Shown piece after piece: positions 52,825-63,358 of a stretch of DNA of 64,000 nucleotides; within the stretch, counting starts at the first letter, position 1, and the number at the start of each line of letters is the position of its first letter. The DNA is from Monomorium pharaonis (Eukaryota; Arthropoda; Insecta; Hymenoptera; Formicidae), in assembly GCF_013373865.1 (NCBI RefSeq), contig NC_050470.1, positions 3,022,373 through 3,086,372 of the forward strand, given 5' to 3'. The notes under the pieces are model-generated. The model was not told the origin of the DNA. It did no database searches and saw nothing but the letters and a program-made list of their open reading frames with translations. The translations under genes and the position numbers were made by a program.

Positions 52825-52933
52825 ATTAAAGCTGATCTGGACATAAATTGTGCAATAACCGCATGGAACAACGATGGATTCCTGTGATGGATAACTTGAT
52901 GCTTTCACATATAAACAAGTATGTGTCATATTT
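52825..52933 (-). pseudogene. relic terminal exon of an array gene
   Basis: Minus-strand translation gives KYDTYLFICESIKLSI, then MRLLHNLC before a stop, closely matching the last exon of copy B (MYDTYLFIRECIKF, RLMHNL) and copy C (MYDAYLFICECIKL, RLLHKLC). The first half of the exon, including the C-x-C cluster, is not recognisable, and no exons 1-3 exist upstream. The 3' block at 52782-52805 matches that of the intact copies. Only the tail of the gene survives. Confidence 0.8.
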
Positions 52934-53128
52934 ACATATGTAAATAAAATAATTATTACAAGAAGCTAAGACAAACATTTTTTTCTCTTTTTTAAAAGAA
53001 TATATATATTTAAATAATGAGAAATATAGATAATATAATAACGCGTTAGATAATATAATAATATAATATAATCAATAACTGTAATATAAATTTATAAATT
53101 AAGATTTTTATCATAAATTTTAGCTTAC

Positions 53129-53215
53129 CAAGATTTGCTGTGTAATAGATGTTTCTCATTCCAAATTAGTCTCCGTCGTCACAAACAATCGCCGATAAAT
53201 ATTGTGTTCTTCATC
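53129..53215 (-). pseudogene. relic leader exon of the same gutted array gene
   Basis: GCTTACCAAGATTT at 53123-53136 equals the donor and exon end of the copy A leader (39035-39048). Further similarity continues outward to ACAAACAATCG (about 53195 here, 39095 in copy A). It stands under 200 bp from the relic terminal exon, so roughly 3-4 kb of gene body is missing between them. Confidence 0.6.
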
Positions 53216-53552
53216 TTTCGCAACTGTTTATCGTTAAAAAGTGCCCGCAAGCCGATAATTGGCGAATTGCTTATGTTATAATAATTAATTAAAAAGTAGA
53301 ATTTCGATTTCTATCATTATCACATCGTTGAGAACACCGTCAATTTTTGTTGCTCTTCGAACGAGATTATGGTATATGTCTAGTTAAACATGAACAGCAA
53401 TGATGATGATCAATGACGACAATTGGAATATCACAAATAGCGGTGTTTTTGTTGTTCTTCCGAGACCAGCGACCACGTTCCGCTCGCCGATTCTGTAAAT
53501 TCACGAATTCGATAAAAATTGAAGAATCAATTTGAAGAAAGATGTATACAAG
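53216..53552. other. array spacer up to the LTR element
   Basis: No gene. The part at 53385-53435 (GAACAGCAATGATGATGATC and following) resembles 44790-44835 upstream of copy B. The last five bases (ACAAG, 53548-53552) are the left target-site duplication of the retrotransposon. Confidence 0.55.
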
Positions 53553-53791
53553 TGTTGTATTTCTCCGGTCACCGAAATACTTATACTGATATCGCACTTA
53601 TGATAATCTCAATAAATGAAATTAATTATTTCAATTACTCAATAAAATACGTGTGGTCAAAAGATCAGGCCAAGGAATAGAATGATAAATTAATAAATCA
53701 ATGTTGATATGAAAAACAAGGGAACAGGGAACAGGGAAAAGTTTCATTACAAATAAGTCGTCAAAGTTCAAAGCGATCATTGGCGGCGACA
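53553..53791 (-). repeat. 3' LTR of the retrotransposon
   Basis: Starts TGTTGTATTTCTCCGGTCAC and ends GGCGGCGACA. It pairs with the right LTR over its full 239 bp, including the AAACAAGGGAACAGGGAACA segment. Confidence 0.93.
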
Positions 53792-54158
53792 ATACCTCCC
53801 CCTTTTGAGATCCGGTCAGTAGAATTCCTTTAGTTTTGAAGGAGATCGCTTGAGGCACTGTGAACGCTTAACCGGCTTTTGAAATTCCGCTTCCGCTTCT
53901 TGAATCTCCATTGGCATTGGATTAGATTCTTGAGCTTGTGTGTGTCTTGTGTATCTTGAAGTTGTTGTTATGTAAGTGTTTCCTGTTTTTGTGTTTCTTG
54001 AAGTTGTTCTTGCAATGTTTCTTGTAATTGAAGAAAATCGTGATCCAAGTTATCCTGAAGAGGAAGATCCATTTCTAATCTTGAATTGAATTCAACTTTT
54101 AAATTCATAGAATTCTGTTGAGGAACATCAGGATCAAAGGCGTTGATCAGAATTTCAA

Positions 54159-54579
54159 CTAGTGAGAGGTAGAATTTTTTTTTACATTTTCGCCATCAAG
54201 TCGTAGCTTAATTTGATTAGCATGAGTTCTCACTAATCGTCTGCGTGTGTCGACAAGAATATTATAGAGAACTTTGCCAACTCTTTCAATGACTTCTCCT
54301 GGAATCCATCTCCATTTATTATTTGAACAAAGACTTTTTTGTTTCAGCGGAGAATTCTTTGGATTTAACACCGTGTCTCCAATTATATTGAGCTTCCTGC
54401 TTAAACTGTTTGGAAGAATCAAATTTCCTGTTTTGTTTCGAAGAAGGCCTTAAAAAATCTAAGGTCGTTCCAGAATATGCAGAAATGCCTTTTTTACTTC
54501 CAAATATTTGCAACAAAGGTTTGTGATCAGTTTGTAAAATGAAGTTTCTTCCAAAAATTATTTTATGAAACTTAGTCAC
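54159..54579 (-). pseudogene. RNase H end joined to integrase C-terminus
   Basis: Minus strand: the RNase H block LQTDHKPLLQIF is followed after a few residues by an abrupt junction near 54465, then by the integrase tail with WIPGEVIERVGKVLYNILVDT-type sequence and THANQIKLR. The zinc-binding and DDE catalytic parts of integrase, normally ~300 residues, are absent. A frame change separates the two pieces. Confidence 0.8.
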
Positions 54580-54636
54580 TGCAAATAAAATTGCCAGAGC
54601 TTTTTTTTATTTGACTATATTTGCGCTCTGTTTCTG

Positions 54637-55530
54637 TTAAAGTTCGAGAAGCATGACTGATTGCTTTGACTGTATAATCGGAAAATCTATATAAAATACA
54701 GGCGCCAAGTCCTTCATTCGAAGCATCTGCAGCAACAATAATCTCATGTTTTGGATTATAGTAAGTAATAAATTTGAACTTAGAATCTTTTTAAATTTTT
54801 CAAAAGAATCTTGGCATTTGGTAGACCAATTCCATTTTACATCTTTTTTAAATAATTGATCTAGAAGTCGATGAAGAATACGCATGTTATAAATAAATCG
54901 ACCATAATAATTGATTGCACCAAGAAATGATTTTAAAGTTGATATGAGGAGCATATTTGTGATTGCTTCTATTTTTTTTGGATCTGGATGTAAAGATCCA
55001 CTACCGTCAATAATGTAACCAAGGTAATTGATTTTGCTTGTGAAAAAGTTACATTTTTCTATTTGTAAATGGAAGCTGTATTCTTGAATTCTTTTAAGCA
55101 ATCGCGTTAAATTTAAATTATGCTCTTGACATTGTAGCTCCTCCGACTACAATATCATCAATGTAAGCGAATACATTGTTTAAGCCTAAAATCATGGATT
55201 CAACTATTGCTTGAAATTCTCCAGGGGCAACTGTTACTCCAAATGGTAAGCGATTATAGACATATAAACCGCGATGCGTATTGATAGTTAAAAGATGCTT
55301 AAATTCTTCCTCAATTTCTATTTGTAGAAAAGCATTTGATAAATCTATTTGACTAAAATATTTACAATTTGCCAATTGTGAAAATATTTCTTTCGGTAAA
55401 GGTAAAGGATGACGATTTGGTTCAAGAGATTAAGTCCCGTAGAAAAATCTGCACAAATCCTAATTTTACCGTTTTTTTTTCTCACAACGACAATCTAGCT
55501 ATTTTTTGCTGCAAAAAAAATTTTTTTGCA
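54637..55530 (-). pseudogene. retrotransposon reverse transcriptase, frameshifted
   Basis: Minus strand: VRKKNGKIRICADF (about 55470), then SQIDLSNAFLQI, NRLPFGVTVAPGEFQ and the catalytic YIDD box (55165-55154), followed by the thumb/connection region with INYLGYIIDGSG and FLGAINYYGRFI. The frame changes near 55430 and 55110, so no full polymerase can be made from this copy. Confidence 0.88.
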
Positions 55531-55666
55531 GCAAATAATTAGTAAATAATGCCAATGTAGAAATCGATGTGTTTTGATGATATGCTCAGCCAGCTTAATA
55601 TACCTTGCAATCTGATAGACTGATTGTTAATTTAAATATCAACAAATTTTCGTTTATTACTTAAAG

Positions 55667-56241
55667 CTATTTGATTGACTTGAATAATCTTAACATTTTG
55701 ATTTGTTTCTGATGTTTTAGACTTAGCTTTTTTACTGGACGCATATCCATCTTTGTGACCGACAGAATTACACTTTTGACATGCGATTTATAAGTGCAGT
55801 CCTTTGCAAAATGTAAATTTTCGCAAAACCAGCAAGACATAGATGGAACAGAATTTTTATCAGGTATAGAATTTTTATTGTATTTTTTACCTTGAGAGTT
55901 CTTGTTATACTTTTGTTGACTGACTTTGGATTTGCGTTGTTGCTTAGATTTGACCAAAGCTACGGCACCTGAAGCCTCTAATTTTTTATTTTGAATCAGC
56001 GAAGTATCGTGCTTCAAATTCACAAGCTTTTGACATTCAATTGCAAGATCTTCAATTGTGAGAGTATCCGACCTGGTTTCAATAAGATTAAGTAACTTCG
56101 TACGAATATCACCATCTGTAGAAGATCGAAGTCTACAAGCTTAAGTTCTTCACAGCGCTTATTAATTAAAGCAGCGTAAGCTAAGAAATCTTGATTTAAT
56201 GATTTCGTTGTGTTCATACAATTCAATCTTTGATGAAACAA
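55667..56241 (-). pseudogene. retrotransposon gag remnant with zinc knuckle
   Basis: Two overlapping minus-strand frames encode the gag C-terminal half. A nucleocapsid zinc knuckle CWFCENLHFAKDC (CX2CX3HX4C) lies at about 55836-55798. The 5' part of gag is open only in pieces up to about 56690. A protease start-like stretch (RKFVDI, then INNQSIRLQ) near 55640-55600 is cut off before its DTG active site. Confidence 0.75.
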
Positions 56242-56739
56242 AGAAATTTTCTTTTCGAATATATGAGAGTTTCGAAATTGTAGTTTTTAAATCAAAATCT
56301 TTGTATTCTCTTTTGGAAGAATAAAATCTATGTACTGTTTGTGCGTGTTAGTGCTTAATTTCCGTAGAAGTAGAAATCTCACTTTTGCAGCGTCATCTAA
56401 ATCTTTAGCATCTACCTAGAAAAGTCCTTTGCAACGAACAAAACCATGCGTCGAAAATTAGTCCATTCTCAGAATCGTATGTGAATTCCGTGATAGAGCT
56501 GGCTAATGACTCCATTTTGACTTTCCTTTGCGGCGCGCCATTGGATGTTATTAAAAGAGCGGAAATCTGATGCATGAAATCCTCTTGCTGACGTTTTTGT
56601 TCCTGTTGCTGTTGAATGAACAGCTGCTGTTGCTATTGTTGTTGATGAACAAGAGCCATCAATGCTTTTTTAAAAACATCCATAATTGTAGACGACGTAA
56701 TTATTATTAATAAACAAATTCCTTAATCTTCGTCGTCAC

Positions 56740-56978
56740 TGTTGTATTTCTCCGGTCACTGAAATACTACTGATTTCGCACTTATGATAATCTCAATAAA
56801 TGAAATCAATTATTTCAATTATTCAATAAAATACGTGTGGTCAGAAGATCTGGCCAAGGAATAGAATGATAAATCAATAAATCAATGTTGCTATGAAAAA
56901 CAAGGGAACAGGGAACAGAGGAAAGTTTCATTGCAAATAAATAATCAATGTTCAGATCAATCATTGGCGGCGGCAACA
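56740..56978 (-). repeat. 5' LTR of the retrotransposon
   Basis: Right-hand copy of the 239 bp LTR. It ends GGCGGCGGCAACA and is followed directly by the duplicated target ACAAG. Confidence 0.93.
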
Positions 56979-57081
56979 ACAAGAAAAAGAAAATGTGTGT
57001 TACAGGATACTATTTTCTGCGTTCGCACAAACGGTGATAACGAGGGCACCGCCAGTCGGGATTCAGTCAATTGATACCGTG

Positions 57082-57086
<5 letters not shown>

Positions 57087-57125
<39 letters not shown>
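57087..57125. repeat. GTC trinucleotide microsatellite
   Basis: About 13 CGT/GTC units, ~210 bp upstream of the Broad-like start codon, in the probable 5' UTR or promoter. Confidence 0.95.
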
Positions 57126-57332
57126 GTGAACGATGATATTTAACTGCGAGCTGCGTGCCACACAGTGACAGCAGGGTTGAAGGAAAGGGAAGACCGGAAG
57201 GCCATCAGACCGCAGACGTCGGAAGTCAGAAGATGGTGGTGGTTTGAAATCGGCGAGATGACAGCGGGAAAGTGACGCACGTGACGACTATCTGACAGAC
57301 CCCTCCCCCACACAAGGTGAATAGACACAACA

Positions 57333-58946
57333 ATGGTAGATACACAACATTTTAGCCTGCGATGGAACGATTACCAGAGCAGAATAATCTCGGCGTTCAA
57401 AAACCTCCGGGACAATGAGGACTTTGTGGATGTGACGCTGGCCTGCGGCGGCAAGAGCTTGAAAGCGCATCGCGTCGTACTCTCCATCTGCAGTCCGTAC
57501 TTCAGAGAATTGCTCAAGAGCACGCCGTGCAAGCACCCGGTGATAGTGCTGCAGGACGTAGCGTTCAGCGACTTGCATGCCTTAGTGGAGTTTATTTATC
57601 GCGGGGAGGTGAACGTGCATCAGCGTTCGCTCACTAATTTTCTGAAGACGGCGGAGGTCTTCAGGATATCGGGTTTCACGCAACAAGCCGACCAGACCAA
57701 CCGAGATGAGCTGTCGCATGTCCGCGTGTTGGCGGCCAATGGCAATCACCTGCCGTTCCACGACAAGTCGGAGGAGAGCTCTTCCCGTGGAGGCGGTTTG
57801 CTTACGCCCATGACCCCGACGTCGACCACGGTGCAGCAACCACTACCCAGTGCCCAGATACGTCGTAATGAGAGACGTACCCCGGACCCGCACGACGAGC
57901 CGGCGAAGAAATCACGGGTGCCGCCGCTCAACAACAATGACGCTACGCCCACGGACTTCTCGATGGTCAAGAACAATCATCTGTCGACGAAGGTAGAGGG
58001 CAACAAGGTGCACGACGAGAACAGCTTCGTCGAGCACAATATAAAGTGCGAGCCACTGGAGCTGACCGACCGGTCGCCCGCGAGTGGCAACGAACACGAG
58101 CCGGAGCATACGTCCACGCAGAACTTCCTGCCGGAGAGCAAGCTCTTCGCCTCGACGCCCAGCAGCTTCAACTTCAGTATAGCAGCGCTCACCACCGATC
58201 ACACGCCGTTGTCAGTGAAATGTCCAGGGTTAGGCCAAGGCTTGCAGACACCGGACCTAGTGGGCACTTCGCGAGATCAGGTCGCCGAGAAGGACGGGGG
58301 TTGGCAGTCCGTTACCAATATCGAGTTTCAGCGAAAAGTACAGGAACCGAACCAAAATGAAACTGTGGCGGTGCAACCGCGGCACCCAGAGCTGCCGATA
58401 ATTGATGATTTCTTAGACAACATTAACGATCAGATGGAGATCGTGCAGAAATCGGAGCCTATCTCGCCGAGGATGGACGAGTTCGAGTCCATCCTCCTGT
58501 CGAATCACACGATCAAGAGGCATACGGATCTCGATTCGACGCACGAGTATCGTCACGATGGCCTTCGAGATAAACAACAGCAGCCGCAAACGTTCGGATT
58601 TTCGAATAATGACGCGCCGTCGTTCGACCCACGATGGCTACGATCGCAAAAGGACGTAGACGATCAGGCGGATCGCGATAAATCCGCGAATCGCACCTGC
58701 GATTTCTGTCAGAAAACCTTCTCTCGCCCCTGGTCACTGCAAAGGCACTTGGCCGACACGCATTTATACGTGCCGCAATCCTTAGCCTGCGATCAGTGCG
58801 GCAGGAGCTACAGGTCCCAGAACAGTCTGATTAATCATAAGAGTGTGTATCACGCTCGCAAGAACCGCAAGAGGCATAATGCGAAGTCACGTATTGACCG
58901 GCGACGTTACTGGCGATCTAGGACGAGCCTCTCCGTCGTATCGTAA
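57333..58946 (+). CDS. intronless Broad-like BTB zinc-finger transcription factor
   Basis: Nuclear DNA-binding protein. Broad-complex factors are ecdysone-induced regulators of metamorphosis. The 537-codon frame has a BTB domain at residues 1-117 (DTQHFSLRWNDYQS, VDVTLACGGKSLKAHRVVLS, SPYFRELLKSTPCKHPVIVL, HALVEFIYRGEVNVHQRSL), with the Broad-specific continuation QQADQTNRDELSHVRVL. A long polar linker includes IEFQRKVQEP, and two C2H2 fingers follow, C456-x2-C459-x12-H472-x4-H477 and C486-x2-C489-x12-H502-x4-H507, then a basic tail. Family members are normally multi-exon with alternative finger exons; this one has no introns, is GC-rich against AT-rich flanks, and has an AATAAA (58956-58961) only 10 bases after the stop. 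It is most likely a retrocopy of a processed broad transcript. The frame is fully intact, including all zinc ligands, so it may be functional. Confidence 0.9.
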   Translation: MVDTQHFSLRWNDYQSRIISAFKNLRDNEDFVDVTLACGGKSLKAHRVVLSICSPYFRELLKSTPCKHPVIVLQDVAFSDLHALVEFIYRGEVNVHQRSLTNFLKTAEVFRISGFTQQADQTNRDELSHVRVLAANGNHLPFHDKSEESSSRGGGLLTPMTPTSTTVQQPLPSAQIRRNERRTPDPHDEPAKKSRVPPLNNNDATPTDFSMVKNNHLSTKVEGNKVHDENSFVEHNIKCEPLELTDRSPASGNEHEPEHTSTQNFLPESKLFASTPSSFNFSIAALTTDHTPLSVKCPGLGQGLQTPDLVGTSRDQVAEKDGGWQSVTNIEFQRKVQEPNQNETVAVQPRHPELPIIDDFLDNINDQMEIVQKSEPISPRMDEFESILLSNHTIKRHTDLDSTHEYRHDGLRDKQQQPQTFGFSNNDAPSFDPRWLRSQKDVDDQADRDKSANRTCDFCQKTFSRPWSLQRHLADTHLYVPQSLACDQCGRSYRSQNSLINHKSVYHARKNRKRHNAKSRIDRRRYWRSRTSLSVVS

Positions 58947-61231
58947 AACAGGACGAATAAAAGAATTAAAAATGCAATGTGTGTATGAGTATGTATGGTG
59001 CACCCATACGACGCATACCTTGGAGATTATTAGATAAGCTAATCGCAGCAATGACCGAATAATGTTTTAAGATAAGAGAGTAGGCTAATTTTTGAGTGTT
59101 GATGCAGATATTCAGATTTATCGGATTTATTCGCTATTGATGTAATTTCATATCTGTGCCGTAATTTGAAAACATATACGGTCAATGTGAGATTAATTTT
59201 GAAAATGGCTTGTAATATCATTCAATGATCTGCTCGCAACAGAATTGAAATGTATTTAACTCATTCTACTTATTATTGTGTGTGTATTTATGTCAGTTAG
59301 ATTTTAATAAATTTTTCTTTCTAAATGAACAGCAATCATCATTGTACATCATTTAATTCAATTTCCCTTTTTATATTTAAAAGAAATTTAAGCTATATCT
59401 TTTAATGGTAATTATCACAATTTTTAAAAATAAGTATTAGAACAAGTATATTAGAAATGTATTAGTAATTAAATTATTCATATAAAAATCAATTTTAGTC
59501 ATTATATACCTTTAAGTTTACAATATAATATTGCTAGTGTAAGGATATGGAATTTTGATTAGGTTAATTAAGCAGTTAATAATTAATAATATAATTATGA
59601 TAATCATAATTATAATTCAGTTTCTATAACAATAAAATTTAAATATAATTAAAAAACATCAAAGAAACTAATGTTCGCTTACAAATTCTAAATAAAATTT
59701 TTTTATTTTTCTTAATCTTATGTCAATTTTTTATTAATTAATTGTCGATAAAATAACATCTAATTTAAACATATATACGTATATTTGTTAAGTATACATG
59801 GATAGAATCAGGCTTGATTTGAATTCGAATAATTTTCTCACAATAATAGAAAATCATCGAATATTAACTAGTTGTTTTATAATTAATCACTTTTTCACTA
59901 TTTTCATTTTCTTATAGATTTGTCTCGAAAAATATACACAATTTTATTTATTACTAATATATCATACAATTAAGATATACATGGGAATAAATATATTTTT
60001 AGAGGTAAGTAAAAATCGGCACAAATCTAAAGAAAATAATAAAAATGATCATAACTGTAGTATTCAAATTGTAATTTTATAAGAGAATTATTTACACAAT
60101 AATTTTCTTTTTTGTAAAAAAATGCAAACGTTTCATAAAATGTTAATTTAGAAAAAAGTGCTAAATAAAGATAAAATAAAAAATGGATTCAAAATTAAAT
60201 ACATTGAAATTAAAATATTCACTGCACATACATTAAAAAAAAGCAAATAAGGGAGCACAATGTTATTATAAAACGCACAAATGTAGTTAAAATGTTATAA
60301 ATGGATATAAAATTTTTCAATACTTTTCTCATCATTTGTTTCGTCATTTGTCGCAATAAAGATTTGTATCAGTGTGATATTTAAGAGCCATGGTTACAAG
60401 CAATTGAATGCGTCATTAAATGAAATAAGTACCAATGTAACATGATTCATAATTTTGTCTTCTTTAAACAACGTTAATAACATTTTTGTTTGTCGAAATC
60501 TACATTTTAAAAACAAATTTGTGATGTTATAAAATCGGACCACTACTCGAGATCGTTTTTCAGTAAAGAGTTACTGAATAATATTGAATTAAAATTTTTT
60601 AGTTCTTAACGATAAATATATTTTTAGAAAATTTAGAAGATATTTAATTTGTAGAAAAATTACGATAATTTTGCGCAGTCGATTAAAAGTCGAATTTTCA
60701 GATAACTAGATATTTTAAGAAATTTCCGTATTAGAAAAAGATCATCATTTAGTATAGACATTTTAGTAGAATTTACAAATATAATATGTAATAGTTTACT
60801 ATAAGTATAAATATTCTATTAATTACACACAAAAAAATTATTGTTATATTCTTAAATATTATGTTACTAAAAAAACTTTATAGAATTTTTAAAATGTATA
60901 ATTAATAATATGTAATTTTGTGTAAATAAATGGAAGTTATTCATGTAAAAGGTATCCGTAATATACGACTATCAATATTAAAACTAAAAATTAAGTAAAT
61001 AGAAGATTAAAACTAAAAATTAAAAAGTACTTGCACGCATTATCAATTCTTTCATGCAAAGAAGAAAAATTATCGTAACAAAATACTTTATTAAATGCAT
61101 CATTGATAAAATTATGACGCGTATTCTAATTGCGAAAAAAACGATACCATTTACCGTTCTATTTCAAATAAAATAATCCTAGAAAATACAGTGTAAGTAA
61201 ATTTTTTCCATGCTTTATCGAAGCTGGAATG
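58947..61231. other. array flank between the Broad-like gene and copy C
   Basis: No gene. The part at 59035-59260 resembles the spacer upstream of copy B (about 44860-45090), and 59680-60300 resembles the 3' flank of copy A (33290-33900). The remainder is AT-rich. A conserved 3' block of the array lies at 61165-61185. Confidence 0.55.
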
Positions 61232-63063
61232 TTATTCAAAGCATAACTTATGCAGTAGTCGCTCGGAACGAAGATAAATCATTGTGGAAGGTAACTTAAT
61301 ACATTCACATATGAACAAGTATGCATCGTACATCGCTACAATTTCTCTCTCAATATCCAAATCATGATATTCGCAAGACGAACTTCTATTACAAGTGCTG
61401 AAATATAGACACAAACACATATATCACGTATATTAGTTTTCATAAATATTTTTTAAAATATAATTAAAATTTGTCAATAAAGTCTTTTCTAACATAAGAA
61501 CAGATTGGCAGAAATGGAATAGGTTCAGCGCGCGTAGACAATCTGATGGCAGATTGGCAGCCAAAGTCAAGCAGTTGCAAATTTTGCTCGATTTCTATCG
61601 ATTTAATCGATTCAATCTGCTAGTATATTATGTTAACAGGTTTTGTAATATGTTTGTCGGCAGTTTGCCGATATCATGAGACTTTGTGTGCAATTTGTTT
61701 CCTTTCTGCCATCGAAAATTACATGCTCTATTGAAAATCTGTAGATTTTACTAACTAGAATAACTTGTATTTCAATTCATTAATATAAACAATTTAATAA
61801 AATTTTATCAAAATGCTTTTACTTTGCAAATTGTTAATCAAAAATAGAACTACAAAAGTGATTTAAAAAAAGATAACAATTAATAAAAACATCATACAAT
61901 GAAGCGATAGTATTCCTTATTAATAACTTAAGCGATTTCAATTTTGTTTATTTTTTAGTAATTTGCCTCACTATTTGCCACGTCGATTTTGTGTGTTAGA
62001 GATATGAACTTCTAATATTTGATAAAATTGTGACTCCAACAATATGCCTTCATAAGTTCGAAAGAAGAAATATATTGTTATTTACCTACCAAGCTCTGTT
62101 TATCACTAAAGGCCTCATCATATCTCTCAGGAAATCCGTGAAGAACGATTGAATAATTTCGCGAATGCTGTTGAAATACATTGCTGTCGATAAAGACATG
62201 TCCGTTCTTTGAATACACTCAAGCATTTCTCTGTATATACTGTTGTAATTCGTTCGGCTAATAATATCTTTAATGGAGAACAAAGTCTTCAGCAAGATGT
62301 GGCGAATTACTTCTTGGTCACCAGGCCTGTTGTCTTCGATGATCGAAGAGAATTGCACAATTTTGAATAATAACGAAACAAATACATTTTTGGAGAACAT
62401 TTCTATGTACACCAATACGATTTGTGACGTCTCGGCGATGATGCGCATTACGTTTTCGTATGCTGCTATCTCGTTGGCCCAACCAAAATGGTACCAGTAA
62501 TTGAATGTTAAGTTGCGTGTATGTATGATGTACTCCGAAGGGATGCAATGCATTATCATGTGACGTATAAAATCTTCTCGATCAAGATTAAAGGATTGCA
62601 CATGATTGCGCAATTTAGGATGGCACTGCATATCCGTGCGCAATCGTCGATGTATAACGTAACAACGTTTCACGTATTCCTGAATTATTTTTAACGTATT
62701 CATAGCAGGAAATATTTGACTCATCTCAAGCGGCCCTATCCCCATTGAACACATTATATCCCACTGCTCATATGTCAATATATTTGATGAACGCAATTTC
62801 TCCAGTATTTTACTTATAATATATATTGAATTAGAATCATTTTGTTCTTCCGTTGAAAAAAACTTGTATTTTTTTAGCAGTAAAGCTAACTTGATCAATA
62901 TTATTGTTAGTGAGTGAAAATCGATACTGCGCGTCAACCATTCTATTCCCGAGATATGTAATTCCATAAATACTAATATAATATGTAATGTTGATTGCTG
63001 CATATGATTATGAATTGAAGGGATCAAGTAAAGTTCGTATATTAGGTCCTCCATTCGTATCAT
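61232..63063 (-). CDS. array copy C (partial): uncharacterised helical protein
   Basis: Last two coding exons of a third array paralogue, 63063-62090 and 61397-61232, with the same phase 2 intron; exons 1 and 2 lie beyond the right edge. Blocks shared with copy B include RRLRTDMQCHPKLRNHVQSF, DREDFIRHMIMH, FGWANEIAAYENVMRIIAE and, in the last exon, CTCNRSSSCEYH, MYDAYLFICECIKL. Copy C is visibly closer to B than to A. Frames are open and splice sites intact. Its 690 bp intron contains a GC-richer insert (61500-61700) with a repeated CAGATTGGCAG word, absent from the ~200 bp intron of copy B. Function unknown. Confidence 0.8.
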
Positions 63064-63325
63064 CTATAAAAAGATTAAAAAGAAATTAAAATAAATTTTA
63101 ATAAAATAAAAAATAAAAATTATTATCATTATTATACATGTTTTAATCAGACAACAATACATTTGAATAAAACCCTATTTGAGTAATAAATATAAAACAA
63201 TTCGCAATTTATTTTTAATTAATAAATGTGAATTTTTATATAATAGAGCTCATATAATTAAATAATCATAATTAAATTATTATTAAGAAAGCATTCACAT
63301 TTAGGTCTAATGTATTAATTGTCTG

Positions 63326-63358
<33 letters not shown>

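Larger units (their letters stand above)
53553..56978 (-). mobile_element. Ty3/gypsy-type LTR retrotransposon, internally deleted
   Basis: A 3,426 bp element on the minus strand, bounded by 239 bp LTRs (53553-53791 and 56740-56978) that begin TGTTGTATTTC and end in ACA. It is flanked by a perfect 5 bp duplication ACAAG (53548-53552 and 56979-56983). A polypurine tract (AAAAGGGGGAGG on the minus strand, 53806-53795) lies just inside the left LTR, confirming that this is the 3' LTR. Gag, reverse transcriptase, RNase H and the integrase C-terminus follow in the Ty3/gypsy order, but most of protease and the integrase catalytic core are missing and frames are broken. It can no longer move on its own. 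LTRs differ by a modest number of substitutions and small indels, so insertion is not ancient. The tRNA primer site next to 56739 was not identified. Confidence 0.92.

Noticed and set aside
57582..58202. Minus-strand frames within the Broad-like gene
   Set aside because: Antisense shadows without domains; the plus-strand frame is continuous with BTB and zinc-finger motifs.
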